Both the position numbers and the translations under genes were made by a program. A stretch of 50,580 nt of DNA, from assembly GCA_964480525.1 (NCBI GenBank), contig CAYZOV010000012.1, positions 1 through 50,580 on the forward strand, in the 5' to 3' direction. This document shows, piece by piece, positions 16,044 to 24,245 of this stretch; the stretch's first letter is position 1; each line of letters opens with the position of its first letter. The notes under the pieces were generated by a model. It worked only from the letters and a program-made list of their open reading frames with translations. It did not search any database and was not told where the DNA came from. The DNA comes from JAAZZIT01 sp964480525. GTDB lineage: Bacteria > Bacillota > Clostridia > Oscillospirales > Ruminococcaceae.

Positions 16044-17234
16044 TTATTCAATATTACCCATACTGCCGTAGAGCATTGGGAAGATAGCCGCAAGACAAAG
16101 ACCGATAGCCACACCCATTATGATAATCATAAGAGGTTCCATCATGCCTACGAGTTTTCCGATAGCCGTATCGGATTCTTCTTCGTAATAATCGGCTGTT
16201 TTTTCCAAAATCGAATCCAGCGCACCCGATTCTTCGCCGACGTAAATAATCGAACAGAACATTGATTCAAATACTTCGGTTTTCTGGATTGACGTCGAAA
16301 GAGGTTGACCCTGCTTAACTTCGTCGACAACCTGAATAAAGCACTGGTCGATATACGAGTTACCCAAAACTCTCGAAGAACGTTCAAGGCACTCAACCAT
16401 CGGAATACCCGACGAATAAAGCGACGACAAAGTTCTTGCAAAACGTCCTGTGTACATTGTGCAAACAAGTTTTCCCACAGACGGGCATTTAAGTATGAAT
16501 TTGTCGAATTTAAGTCTTATCGACGGAACTTTGAGGGCATATTTTATAACGATAACCAAAAGCAAAACCGCAATAAGCACCGCCCACCAATAAGCGACCA
16601 ACCAATCCGAGAAGTGCATAAGCGCTCTACTCAGAACAGGCATTTCGTCCTCTTCCATCATACCTGCAAAGGACGGCAAAATAAGGGTAAACATACCGAT
16701 AACCATTACGACACACAAAATGCCCAAAATAATCGGGTACGTCATAGCTCCTTTAATTTTGTTGTTTGTTTTGTTTTCGTTTGCGTAATGTTCGCTTAAT
16801 CGGTTCATTACGACGTCAAGAGAACCCGACGATTCTCCTGCTCCGACCATGGAAATAAAGAAGTCCGGGAACGACCCTCTTTTTTCTTCCAGAGCCTCTG
16901 TGAAAGTCGCACCTTTTTGTACACTTTCGTAAATCTCCAACCAGCACTGGGTTGCGCCTTTTTTCTCCTGCTCCTTGTACAGAATGTCCAACGCCTTAAC
17001 GATTGTAAGACCGGACGTCATCATTGCCGCAAGCTGACGACAGCAGAACGAAAGCTCTTTTGTGCTGAATTTGTAAATACTGCTTCTGCCACTTCCGAGG
17101 TTTTCGGTATAGCTGACGCAAAACCAACCCTGGTCGTGGATTTTCTGCAATACTTCCTGACCGTTTTCCGCCTCAATAACGCCTTTAAGTGTTTTTCCGG
17201 CAGTATCTTTGGCGACGTAGGTAAAAGATTTCAT
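16044..17234 (-). CDS. pilC: Type IV pilus platform protein PilC
   Basis: This is an inner-membrane platform protein (396 aa, family T2SSF). Seen: N-terminal FTYVAKDTAGKTLKGVIEAE, the first T2SSF domain with CRQLAAMMTSGLTIVKALDIL (about 65-85), membrane helices near 168-190 and 212-232, the second domain with TMYTGRFARTLSSLYSSGIP (about 260-280) and a final helix near 368-390. MVGAGESSG and IYVGEESGAL are the paired GE-G signatures of the two domains. It is the first gene of the pilC-pilMN-pilO-minor pilin run and follows a clear promoter. GGAGGT stands about 10 bp before the ATG. Confidence 0.95.
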   Translation of the reverse strand: MKSFTYVAKDTAGKTLKGVIEAENGQEVLQKIHDQGWFCVSYTENLGSGRSSIYKFSTKELSFCCRQLAAMMTSGLTIVKALDILYKEQEKKGATQCWLEIYESVQKGATFTEALEEKRGSFPDFFISMVGAGESSGSLDVVMNRLSEHYANENKTNNKIKGAMTYPIILGILCVVMVIGMFTLILPSFAGMMEEDEMPVLSRALMHFSDWLVAYWWAVLIAVLLLVIVIKYALKVPSIRLKFDKFILKCPSVGKLVCTMYTGRFARTLSSLYSSGIPMVECLERSSRVLGNSYIDQCFIQVVDEVKQGQPLSTSIQKTEVFESMFCSIIYVGEESGALDSILEKTADYYEEESDTAIGKLVGMMEPLMIIIMGVAIGLCLAAIFPMLYGSMGNIE

Positions 17235-17292
17235 TTTGTAGTTACACCTCCGTAAAACTATACATAGCTAATACATTTTAAAGTATTAACTA

Positions 17293-17321
17293 ATTATACC
17301 ATTTTTTTAAAATATAATCAA
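17293..17321 (-). promoter_or_regulatory. Promoter of the pilC operon
   Basis: Minus strand -35 TTGATT, 17-bp spacer, -10 TATAAT with TGG extended -10. Start of transcription near 17286; leader about 52 nt. Confidence 0.8.
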
Positions 17322-17478
17322 CCCAAATCTTAATTTTATCTTTAATTTTTTGATACAAATTTCTACTAAAAATTTATACAATTTACACAAAAGAATTTTG
17401 ATATTGTTTAATATAGTTATATTCGGGTTAATATTACTAAATTTATATGTTTTTTTCGTAAACAAAATACCCGACCTT

Positions 17479-18072
17479 TTATTCTTCGTCGTCAAGGTGT
17501 TCAATGTAGTCCACGTCTGCGTCGGGGTGCTTGCGAAGATACCTATCGCCTGCCAATTTGTAAACAATCATACACAAAACGCAAATCAAGCCTGCACTTA
17601 TGAAAACAGGCACTTCAATGCTGTTGTCAAGGCGTTCGGTGAGCCACAGACAGGGTTTGTAAAAGCTTTTGATACCTGCCGCAACAGAATCTTTTGCGTC
17701 CTCCAGAAAAATTGACGGAACGCAGTACACGACGAACATAAAACCCACCGCAACAGTCACCACGGGCATACTGAACCGTCCGTAAGCGGTGTGGCGTTTG
17801 CCGTCGTCTTTAAATAGTATAAGCATAACCCCAAGCAGAATAACAAATCCCACAACAGAAACGGTTGTATCGCTGTTTATAAAGGGTATCAGCTTTAGCA
17901 CCACGAATTTTGTTTTAAAGCATATTCCCAAAATTGTGGACGCAACCGAACAAAGTATTCTGGCTGCAAACACCGAAAAGACGTTTACCGCCAAAAACAA
18001 CCCCACCCTTGCAAGAACATACAACAGTTCGTGGGGAACGTGGTCGTCCTTGTATTTATCGAACAAATCCAT
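17479..18072 (-). CDS. Membrane protein of unknown function
   Basis: This 197-residue protein has about four membrane helices (near 17-45, 58-85, 105-125 and 150-172) and an acidic tail ending EHLDDEE. I do not recognise a family. The ATG at 18072 has GGAG 7 bp upstream; a TTG two codons earlier overlaps the ribosome binding site and is unlikely. It has its own promoter and no strong terminator before the pilC promoter region. Its position next to the pilus operon, on the same strand, allows but does not prove a link. Confidence 0.75.
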   Translation of the reverse strand: MDLFDKYKDDHVPHELLYVLARVGLFLAVNVFSVFAARILCSVASTILGICFKTKFVVLKLIPFINSDTTVSVVGFVILLGVMLILFKDDGKRHTAYGRFSMPVVTVAVGFMFVVYCVPSIFLEDAKDSVAAGIKSFYKPCLWLTERLDNSIEVPVFISAGLICVLCMIVYKLAGDRYLRKHPDADVDYIEHLDDEE

Positions 18073-18107
18073 TTTCAAACTCCTTTTTTATTTAAAATTC
18101 CAAATAC

Positions 18108-18136
18108 ATTTTAGCACACTTTGCGGAAAATTACAA
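18108..18136 (-). promoter_or_regulatory. Promoter of the unknown membrane protein gene
   Basis: Minus strand -35 TTGTAA, 17-bp spacer, -10 TAAAAT with TGC extended -10. Confidence 0.65.
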
Positions 18137-18227
18137 CCTTTTGACGAAAATTTTACATAAAAAGTACCTGATTTTTCACATTAAAAATGTGCAAGTCTAC
18201 AAATCTTTAAAAACCGCAAAATTTTTT

Positions 18228-18270
18228 CTCCGAAGTTGCATGGATTCGTGCAACTTTTCGGGGGTTTTTG
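18228..18270 (+). terminator. Terminator-like hairpin upstream of the phage-type cassette
   Basis: CTCCGAAGTTGCA (18228-18240) pairs with TGCAAC-TT-TTCGGGG (18249-18263) around an 8-nt loop and is followed by G-TTTTT. It lies 68 bp before the cassette and no plus-strand gene lies just upstream. It may be a leader attenuator or the remains of the terminator of a lost upstream gene. Confidence 0.65.
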
Positions 18271-18337
18271 CTCCCTATATGAGAGCTGTTAAAGTCGGGG
18301 CGACCCGCAAAAATACAAAAAGAGGAGATTAAAAACC

Positions 18338-19618
18338 ATGACTTCGTTCAACCAAAACGACATTTTTAACCTGACGGCGGGAAAAAGTCCTGCTTCGTCT
18401 TTATGCTTAGGGGAAAAAAACCTTATCAAATTTACCGATTACACCCGAAGTCTGCCATATTTTCAAAACCTTATACTGCTTTACGGGTATGATTTCAGCA
18501 CCCAGAGATACAACGAATCAAACCCCGCAAACACCAGCGTAACCATGAGAAATTACGTTACGGGCAGCGGTTTTACAGGCAATTACGGGTATTTTTCAAC
18601 CGCCGGTTCAATCCACGCCGAGGGGCTTTATTACACCACTGCCCAAGACACATACACCGTAAACAATCAACCCGACCAATACACGCATTTTGTTTGTTTT
18701 CGTGTTGCCACCAACAAACTGGCGCAGGGAACGATTATGAAATTTTACAAAAACGAAAACGAGGGTTTTCATCTATACTATACAAACGGCAAAATTTCAT
18801 GCCGATACTGTTGTAATTCTGCGTCCACATACCACGAAACTTTTATTGACGTAGACCCTCACGAATACCACGTTTATGCCTTTGCCTGCGACAAAAATCT
18901 TGTTAAAATCTATGCGGACGGGGTTTTTGTGGCTATGTATAAAGTAAAAGTTCCGCCGTGTTCTATACGTTTTTACAGCGACTATTCAAACGGGGTTACA
19001 ACTTGTTTTAACATTTATTTCGCCTTGTCAAAATGTTTAAGCCGTCAAAACGTGAAAAAAGCGTCATACTGGGTAAAAAGTCGCATAAAACCGCAGAAAT
19101 TTGTGCCGTTTGAAAAAGGTTTGGCATTGTACGACCGTGGGAATCTTTGCAAAGAAAATTCAGGCGGGTGGACGCTTTTTCCTGACGAAACCCACCAAAA
19201 CACCGTATGCAGATTTGGTGAAAACGCCATAGAGCTTAACGGTTACAACGAAGCCGACGGCACAGCCACCGTGGGGGTTGCAACGTCGGATTTAATAGAT
19301 TTTACGCCGTACACCAAACTTTATTTTCTTGTTTCGTCGTCCCTTTATCAAAACGCCATAACCTTTGACACGTCTTATCGTGGGGTTGTGTGCGGTTATT
19401 CCACAAAAACCGACCGCAAAGACAGCGAAGCGGTGAACGTATACAGTTTTGACACGGCCAGTTCAATCACGGGAAAAGTCGGTCAGACCATAGACGACGC
19501 AGGCATTGTGTGCATTGATATTTCAAACGCAAACGGTTTGTTTTCGCCTTTTATAATCGACGGCAGCGGTTCGTTGACAGAGGACGTTTCAAAGGTTCAC
19601 AAAGTTTGGTTAGGCTAA
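18338..19618 (+). CDS. Phage-type structural protein with LamG-like domain
   Basis: This 426-residue protein has no signal peptide. Residues about 100-235 look like a concanavalin/LamG jelly-roll (THFVCFRVATN, GFHLYYTNGKISC, YHVYAFACDKNLVKIYADGVFVAMYK), as found in phage tail fibres and baseplate-associated proteins. The rest is beta-rich with no recognised motif. It is followed by a holin and an endolysin gene, the usual order at the end of a phage tail module, which is the main reason for the phage label. AGAGGAG lies upstream of the ATG. Base composition matches the neighbours. It could be a receptor-binding or carbohydrate-binding protein; the exact role is unknown. Confidence 0.6.
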   Translation: MTSFNQNDIFNLTAGKSPASSLCLGEKNLIKFTDYTRSLPYFQNLILLYGYDFSTQRYNESNPANTSVTMRNYVTGSGFTGNYGYFSTAGSIHAEGLYYTTAQDTYTVNNQPDQYTHFVCFRVATNKLAQGTIMKFYKNENEGFHLYYTNGKISCRYCCNSASTYHETFIDVDPHEYHVYAFACDKNLVKIYADGVFVAMYKVKVPPCSIRFYSDYSNGVTTCFNIYFALSKCLSRQNVKKASYWVKSRIKPQKFVPFEKGLALYDRGNLCKENSGGWTLFPDETHQNTVCRFGENAIELNGYNEADGTATVGVATSDLIDFTPYTKLYFLVSSSLYQNAITFDTSYRGVVCGYSTKTDRKDSEAVNVYSFDTASSITGKVGQTIDDAGIVCIDISNANGLFSPFIIDGSGSLTEDVSKVHKVWLG

Positions 19619-19632
19619 GGGGGGTGAAGTGT

Positions 19633-20037
19633 GTGAAAGGCAAATTTTTAATGGCGCTTGTTCTGGCAGGGGGCGTTTTGTCACGTCTTTTCGGGGGTTT
19701 TACCTTTGAACTTAAAACCTTGATTTTGTTTATGGCGGTGGATTTTGCAACGGGAATCGCCGTGGGCGGAATTTTCAAAAAAAGTCGCAAAACCAAAAAC
19801 GGCGCTCTGGAATCAAACGCAGGTTTCAAAGGCATTACCAAAAAGTGCATTACCCTTTTGTTCGTAATTGTGGCAAACAGGCTTGACAAGGTTCTGGGGG
19901 TGGATTTTGTGCGAAGTTCGGTAATTTTTGCGTACACCGCAAACGAACTTATTTCGATTATCGAAAACGCAGGACTTATGGGGGTGCCGATTCCCGACGT
20001 TATAAAAAAAGCAATCGAAGTTTTAAAAGAAAAATAA
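19633..20037 (+). CDS. Phage holin family protein
   Basis: This 134-residue membrane protein is of the phage holin type (phi-105/TcdE-like class, Phage_holin_4). Seen: an N-terminal helix with a glycine-rich LVLAGGVLSRLFGG, a helix beginning LKTLILFMAVDFATGIAVG, the basic linker FKKSRKTKNG, the phrase AGFKGITKKCITLLFVIVAN and a C-terminal amphipathic KAIEVLKEK. The VDFATG and ANELISIIENAG segments are family hallmarks. GTG at 19633 is preferred because AGGGGGG lies about 7 bp upstream; ATG at 19651 is an alternative. The gene follows the structural gene by 14 bp and precedes the endolysin by 26 bp. It would form membrane pores that release the endolysin or other proteins. Confidence 0.85.
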   Translation: MKGKFLMALVLAGGVLSRLFGGFTFELKTLILFMAVDFATGIAVGGIFKKSRKTKNGALESNAGFKGITKKCITLLFVIVANRLDKVLGVDFVRSSVIFAYTANELISIIENAGLMGVPIPDVIKKAIEVLKEK

Positions 20038-20063
20038 TTTTTAATTAAAGAAAGGAAGATACT

Positions 20064-20960
20064 ATGACAGTTTTAGACATTTCAAAACACCAGAGCAATG
20101 CGGATTTCGGAAAAATGAAAAGCCGTGGAATTTCGGCGGTAATGATGAGAATAGCATACGGGGCTTCAAAAGATTCAAAGTTTGAAGAATTTTACAAAAA
20201 TGCGGTTAAAAACGGTCTTTGCGTGGGCGGATATATTTTTGCAACATGGCATTACGCAAAAGTTTCAAAGGACTACGAAACCGCAAAACTTAACGCACAA
20301 ACCCAGACAAAAACGGCAGTCAAGTTTTTACAAAACAAAAAAATCGTCTGTCCCATTGCCGTTGACATGGAGCTTGAAAGCGGTGCAAAATGCAATTTAA
20401 CAAAGGCGCAGTTGACGGAAATTTTGAACATTTGCCTTGAAATTATTAAAAACGCAGGTTTTGAACCTATGGTTTATTCGTCCGCAAGCTGGTTCGGGGA
20501 CAAAATCGACCACAAAAAGTTAAGCTGTCCTTTGTGGGTGGCTTATTATTACAACGGCGGAATAATCAAGGCTTTTCCAGACACAAAATATGGCAAAGTT
20601 CTGGAAAATCTCAAAGAAAAACTGGCACTTTGGCAATATTCAAGCACAGGCGACGGAGAATATTACGGGGTGGGGTCTAAAAACGTGGACGTGAATTTTT
20701 GCTATATGCCGTCGCTTTTTAAGGAAAAAATTTCGACGACCGAAAACGTTTCGCCAAAATCTCAATACACCGTAAAAATCAAAAAAGGCACATGGTATGT
20801 CCGCAAGTCAAACACCACAAACTCAAAGGCTTTGCGAATCATTGACGGCAATGTTACGTTGCAAGCAAGCCAGAAGAAAAACGGGTGGTATTATCTTGTA
20901 GCATACAAAGGTTGGATTGGACCTGCGGGTATTGAAAGCGGAGTTTTTAACAAAAAGTAG
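20064..20960 (+). CDS. GH25 endolysin (N-acetylmuramidase) with SH3 domain
   Basis: This 298-residue lysozyme cuts the glycan strand of peptidoglycan. The GH25 barrel spans about 1-220: the first catalytic-site Asp is in LDISKHQ (D5), the DxE pair is in AVDMELES (D101, E103), and LALWQYSS and the late VDVNF segment are as in Cellosyl-type enzymes. After a linker, residues about 235-295 form a bacterial SH3 domain (YTVKIKKGTWYVRKS, GWYYLVAYKGWIG) for wall binding. There is no signal peptide, so export depends on the holin encoded upstream. GAAAGGAAG precedes the ATG. It ends the phage-type cassette. Confidence 0.92.
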   Translation: MTVLDISKHQSNADFGKMKSRGISAVMMRIAYGASKDSKFEEFYKNAVKNGLCVGGYIFATWHYAKVSKDYETAKLNAQTQTKTAVKFLQNKKIVCPIAVDMELESGAKCNLTKAQLTEILNICLEIIKNAGFEPMVYSSASWFGDKIDHKKLSCPLWVAYYYNGGIIKAFPDTKYGKVLENLKEKLALWQYSSTGDGEYYGVGSKNVDVNFCYMPSLFKEKISTTENVSPKSQYTVKIKKGTWYVRKSNTTNSKALRIIDGNVTLQASQKKNGWYYLVAYKGWIGPAGIESGVFNKK

Positions 20961-20995
20961 AAATTATTAAAAAATCATAAAAATGTTGTCGGCTG

Positions 20996-21024
20996 TTGAC
21001 GAAAAAGCGCAAGTGTGGTAAAAT
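20996..21024 (+). promoter_or_regulatory. Promoter of the cobalamin riboswitch transcript
   Basis: -35 TTGACG, 17-bp spacer, -10 TAAAAT with TGG extended -10, ending about 13 bp before the aptamer starts. Confidence 0.8.
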
Positions 21025-21036
21025 ATTCTATGTGTT

Positions 21037-21196
21037 AAAAGGTGGCTCACGCCTTAATAGGGAATGCGGTGCAAGTCCGCAACAGTCCCCGCTACTGTAA
21101 AAGATTAAAAGTCTGCAAGTGAGTTTTGCACTCGGTCACTGAAAAAATTTCGGGAAGGCTTTGCAGATGTTTCTCAAGTCAGGAGACCTGCCTTTT
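21037..21196 (+). ncRNA. Cobalamin (B12) riboswitch
   Basis: Conserved blocks in order: GGTGGCTCACGCC (P1-P3 side), GGGAATGCGGTGCAAGTCCG, CAACAGTCCCCGCTACTGT, a variable domain with hairpin AAGTGAGTTTTGCACTC and the 3' core AGTCAGGAGACCTGCC. AAAAGG at the 5' end and CCTTTT at the 3' end close P1. It lies in the leader of the DUF4430 gene with about 35 nt between aptamer and AUG; whether it stops transcription or translation is not clear. B12 binding should lower expression. Confidence 0.96.
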
Positions 21197-21231
21197 TAAC
21201 GCAAAAAATTTCAAAGAAAGGTGGATTTTTT

Positions 21232-22110
21232 ATGAAAAAAATCTTCAAAAGCCTTGTAACAGCTTTTTTGGTTGCGGGTATGACGACCGGAACAATGTTT
21301 ACAAGCGCTGTGGCAGACGACGTAGCAGAAAAACACGTTACGGTGTCTGTGGAAAAATTCACAATCGGGCAGGGATATGTTTTTGAACCTGTGACGGTTG
21401 AACTCAAAGAGGGCGACAAAGGTATGGACGTTCTCAAACGTGCGGTGGGCGAAGAAAACATTATCGTTACTTCGTCCGAATGGGGCAGTTACATCAGCGG
21501 ATTCAAGGACGTGGACACAGGTGTAGTTCGCCTGCCGAATTTCTTCTACCAGATTTTGTCAACCGACGATTTCACCGGCAGAAACACCGAAGGTGTGCTT
21601 TCGGAATTTGATTATACCACCGAAAGCGGATTTATGTTTTTCGTAAACGGCGTTTCGGCAATGGAAGGAATCGACAGTTATGTACCGCAGGACGGCGACG
21701 TTTTGAGTATGTGTTACACCATTTACAACTACGGCGCAGACCTCGGAATCGACAATTCGTCTTGGGGCGGAAGCGCTTCGCTTATTGGTGATATTTCCAG
21801 AACGGAACTGACAAAAGTTATCGCACAGGCAAAAGCTTTGGGCGTGGACGTTACGGCGGAAATAGACGTTATTTCAAACCTTGACAGCACTCAGGCAGAC
21901 ATAGACGAAGCTGTAATTTCGGCAAATGAAAAAATCAGCGCACTCAGTCAGCCTGAACAACCTGAACAGCCGACCGACACACCGACCGACGAAACAAAAC
22001 CGGAAGTTCCGTCCACCGACGACAAAACCCCGTCAACAGGCGTTGCAGTCAGCATGGTTATTCCTGCTGTTTTGGGACTTAGCGTAATTTCGGCAAAGAA
22101 GAAAAAATAA
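21232..22110 (+). CDS. Secreted DUF4430 (transcobalamin-like) surface protein
   Basis: This 292-residue exported protein has a signal peptide (1-28), and residues about 35-165 form a DUF4430 domain, related to the C-terminal beta-domain of transcobalamin and intrinsic factor; GFMFFVNGVSAMEGIDSYV followed by QDGDVLSMCYT is the hallmark. A helical stretch (about 185-240), a Pro/Thr-rich wall spacer (PEQPEQPTDTPTDE) and a C-terminal TPSTG, hydrophobic helix and KKKK tail follow. The tail resembles the NPxTG-type sorting signals of this bacterial group. It is the only gene behind a cobalamin riboswitch, which strongly suggests a role in corrinoid capture at the cell surface. GAAAGGTGG precedes the ATG. 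Confidence 0.88.
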   Translation: MKKIFKSLVTAFLVAGMTTGTMFTSAVADDVAEKHVTVSVEKFTIGQGYVFEPVTVELKEGDKGMDVLKRAVGEENIIVTSSEWGSYISGFKDVDTGVVRLPNFFYQILSTDDFTGRNTEGVLSEFDYTTESGFMFFVNGVSAMEGIDSYVPQDGDVLSMCYTIYNYGADLGIDNSSWGGSASLIGDISRTELTKVIAQAKALGVDVTAEIDVISNLDSTQADIDEAVISANEKISALSQPEQPEQPTDTPTDETKPEVPSTDDKTPSTGVAVSMVIPAVLGLSVISAKKKK

Positions 22111-22135
22111 TTTTCTAAGCCTTTAAATTTAGCAC

Positions 22136-22183
22136 AAAAAAATACACCTGAAAGCGTAAAAAACTTTCGGGTGTATTATTTTT
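22136..22183. terminator. Bidirectional terminator
   Basis: AATACACCTGAAAG (22141-22154) pairs with CTTTCGGGTGTATT (22164-22177), 14 bp with one wobble. T-runs follow on both strands, so it serves the DUF4430 gene (plus) and the GH5 gene (minus). Confidence 0.9.
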
Positions 22184-22201
22184 AACTGTTTTTAATTAAA
22201 T

Positions 22202-23395
22202 TTACGGATAAATTTTAACCTGTTCTTCGCCGTCGATTTCAACCCCTGTGATAGCTTGCACAATTGCAGGGAATTTCCAACTTGGGATAACCGAACGGTC
22301 CATAAGTCCGAAGTTTTCACCGCTTCCGAAATATCCTGCGTTGTCCCACCAAATACACGGAACGCCGTATTCTTTGGCTTTTTCAACATAATACTTAGCG
22401 TGTTCAACTCTGACAGCTCTGTTGTCGCCTGTTTCAGTACCCTCAACCATTTTGTTGATTGAACCCCATTCGCCTATGATAACAGGAATACCCTTGTCAA
22501 GGAAATAGGTTTTGATGTTATTAAAAAGTGCGTTAATGTCCGCTGTATCGGTACGTTTGTCGGCGCTCCATTCAGCAGTACCCTTTGTGTTAAGAGCAAA
22601 GTTATAAGGTGAATATCCGTGAATTGAAACAATAATTTTGTCGTCGTTTTCTGCAGGCATTTCAAAAGCCGCCATTGCGTTTGTGCCTGATGACGCTGCG
22701 TATGTAGGCACCATAAGGTGACGTTTCGGGTTGTTGCCGCCGCTGTTTCGGATTGTTTCCACAAAAGCCTTGTTAAGCTGGTTTACAACATCTCTGCCCT
22801 CTTCATCTCCGCCTGTCCATTCAACGTTTGTGCCTTTCTTTCTCGGTTCGTTAAGTCCCTCAAAAATAAGGTGTTCGTCATAAGCCTTAAATTCTTCCGC
22901 AATCTGTTCCCAAAGGTCAACAAGCTGTGCTTTTGCGCTTTCTAAATTATCATAGCTTGGGAAGTGCCATTCTTCGTGGTGAATATTCAAAATAACGAAC
23001 AAGTCGTTGTCAAAAGCATAGTCCACAACTTCGTGTACTCGTGCCATCCATTCAGGGTCAACTGTGCCGTCCTCCTGAATATGTCCCTCCCACGTTACGG
23101 GGATTCTCACCACGTCAAAACCCGACGCTTTTACAAGGTCGAACATTTCTTTTCGGGTGAAATTTCCCTGCCATGCGATTTCGCTGTCAATGGTTGTACC
23201 CGTTGCGTCAAGTGTGTTGCCCAAATTCCAACCGACGGTCATTTCCTTAACAAGTTCGGTTGACGGAATATCACGCATTTCCATAAGTTTTTCGCCCTCG
23301 TCCTCGCTGCTGTTGTTGTCTTTTGAATCACAGCTTGCCATTGAAATGCACATTGCAAAAGCACTCGCAAGGCAGAGTATTTTTTTAAAATTCAT
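22202..23395 (-). CDS. GH5 endoglucanase lipoprotein
   Basis: This 397-residue cellulase-type enzyme has a lipoprotein signal with lipobox SMASC (C22), so it is anchored to the outer face of the membrane. The GH5 barrel follows: MTVGWNLGNTLDA (52-64), IPVTW (98-102), LNIHHEEWHF (136-145), acid/base FEGLNEP (E183), VSIHGYSPYNF (256-266), nucleophile IIGEWGS (E309) and IWWDNAGY. No carbohydrate-binding module or dockerin is present. Closest in style to GH5 endoglucanases of ruminococci; lichenan, glucomannan or xyloglucan are also possible substrates. Its ATG directly follows the stop of the PHP gene and its ribosome binding site lies inside that gene, so the two are cotranslated. Confidence 0.92.
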   Translation of the reverse strand: MNFKKILCLASAFAMCISMASCDSKDNNSSEDEGEKLMEMRDIPSTELVKEMTVGWNLGNTLDATGTTIDSEIAWQGNFTRKEMFDLVKASGFDVVRIPVTWEGHIQEDGTVDPEWMARVHEVVDYAFDNDLFVILNIHHEEWHFPSYDNLESAKAQLVDLWEQIAEEFKAYDEHLIFEGLNEPRKKGTNVEWTGGDEEGRDVVNQLNKAFVETIRNSGGNNPKRHLMVPTYAASSGTNAMAAFEMPAENDDKIIVSIHGYSPYNFALNTKGTAEWSADKRTDTADINALFNNIKTYFLDKGIPVIIGEWGSINKMVEGTETGDNRAVRVEHAKYYVEKAKEYGVPCIWWDNAGYFGSGENFGLMDRSVIPSWKFPAIVQAITGVEIDGEEQVKIYP

Positions 23396-24088
23396 CTAAG
23401 TTTCTCCTTTCAGATTTGTAACAAGTTTAAGTTTATTATTTTTAAGAAGATTTCCGAAATCTTCTGCCGAACAAATTTCCACGTCGCTTGACATAGCGCA
23501 CAAAAGCATATCCCCGCTTCGGTGACAGTCCGAACCGCAACTTTTGACAAAACCGTATTCGTCGGCAAAAAGCTCTGCCATTTTGTTGGCACGAACGCTG
23601 TTATGTGCGTTAAACACTTCGATAGCGTCGATATTTTCGGGATAAATTCTGAAACAGTTTATATAACTTGCTTCACGAAAAGGGTGCGCCTGAATAACGA
23701 TTCCGCCGCTTTCTTTAACAAGTTTCAGAAAATCCTGCGGTTGAATATCCATAATTTCGGGGTGTGCCAAAAGCCACTCTTTATTAAGGTTATACACCAG
23801 CCATTCTGTACTGCAATAGTTATACTCAAAACCGAAAAAGACCTTTAGTCCCACTTCGTCGCCTCTTTTTTTGGCGTTTTCGTAGCCTTTGCAAAACAGT
23901 TCAATCTGTGCCTGCCAGCTTCCGTCGTGGGGCAAATGATGAACGTGGCAATTTCCGTTGAGAAAATGGTCGGTTACGAAAATGCCGTCATATCCCAGAC
24001 TTTTATAAAAATCAACCTGCTCCGCCCCTGTTGAAGCTCCGCAATGGGAACTTTCGGCGGTATGCATATGAGTTTCGTAAAGATACAT
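23396..24088 (-). CDS. PHP-domain phosphoesterase
   Basis: This 230-residue cytoplasmic metal-dependent hydrolase has the PHP motifs THMHTAESSHCG (7-18), the His-Asp pair in IFVTDHFLNG (36-45), FFGFEYNY (65-72 region), VIQAHPFRE and CGSDCHRSG near the end. The family includes histidinol phosphatases and 5'-3' exonucleases or nucleotide phosphatases; the substrate cannot be told here. There are no histidine biosynthesis genes nearby. It heads a two-gene unit with the GH5 cellulase. A promoter is visible upstream and AAGGAAG precedes the ATG. Confidence 0.88.
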   Translation of the reverse strand: MYLYETHMHTAESSHCGASTGAEQVDFYKSLGYDGIFVTDHFLNGNCHVHHLPHDGSWQAQIELFCKGYENAKKRGDEVGLKVFFGFEYNYCSTEWLVYNLNKEWLLAHPEIMDIQPQDFLKLVKESGGIVIQAHPFREASYINCFRIYPENIDAIEVFNAHNSVRANKMAELFADEYGFVKSCGSDCHRSGDMLLCAMSSDVEICSAEDFGNLLKNNKLKLVTNLKGET

Positions 24089-24115
24089 TATTTACACTTC
24101 CTTTTAAGCATTAAA

Positions 24116-24144
24116 ATTATATCATTATTTTATGAACATTTCAA
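24116..24144 (-). promoter_or_regulatory. Promoter of the PHP-GH5 unit
   Basis: Minus strand -35 TTGAAA, 17-bp spacer, -10 TATAAT with TGA extended -10. Confidence 0.78.
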
Positions 24145-24196
24145 CAACTTAGTATATAACATTTAGGAATGAAACGTTTAAGATTAGGCTTAAAAT

Positions 24197-24232
24197 CAAA
24201 AAAGCGCAACAGTTTATAAAACTGCTACGCTT
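24197..24232 (-). terminator. Terminator of the DegV gene
   Basis: On the minus strand AAGCGTAGCAGTT pairs with AACTGTTGCGCTT around a short AT loop, followed by a T-run. It lies about 14 bp after the stop. Confidence 0.82.
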
Positions 24233-24245
24233 AAATTTTTAAAAA

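Noticed and set aside
18181..18337. tRNA or attachment site next to the phage-type cassette
   Set aside because: No cloverleaf or flanking direct repeats could be found; the hairpin there looks like a terminator.
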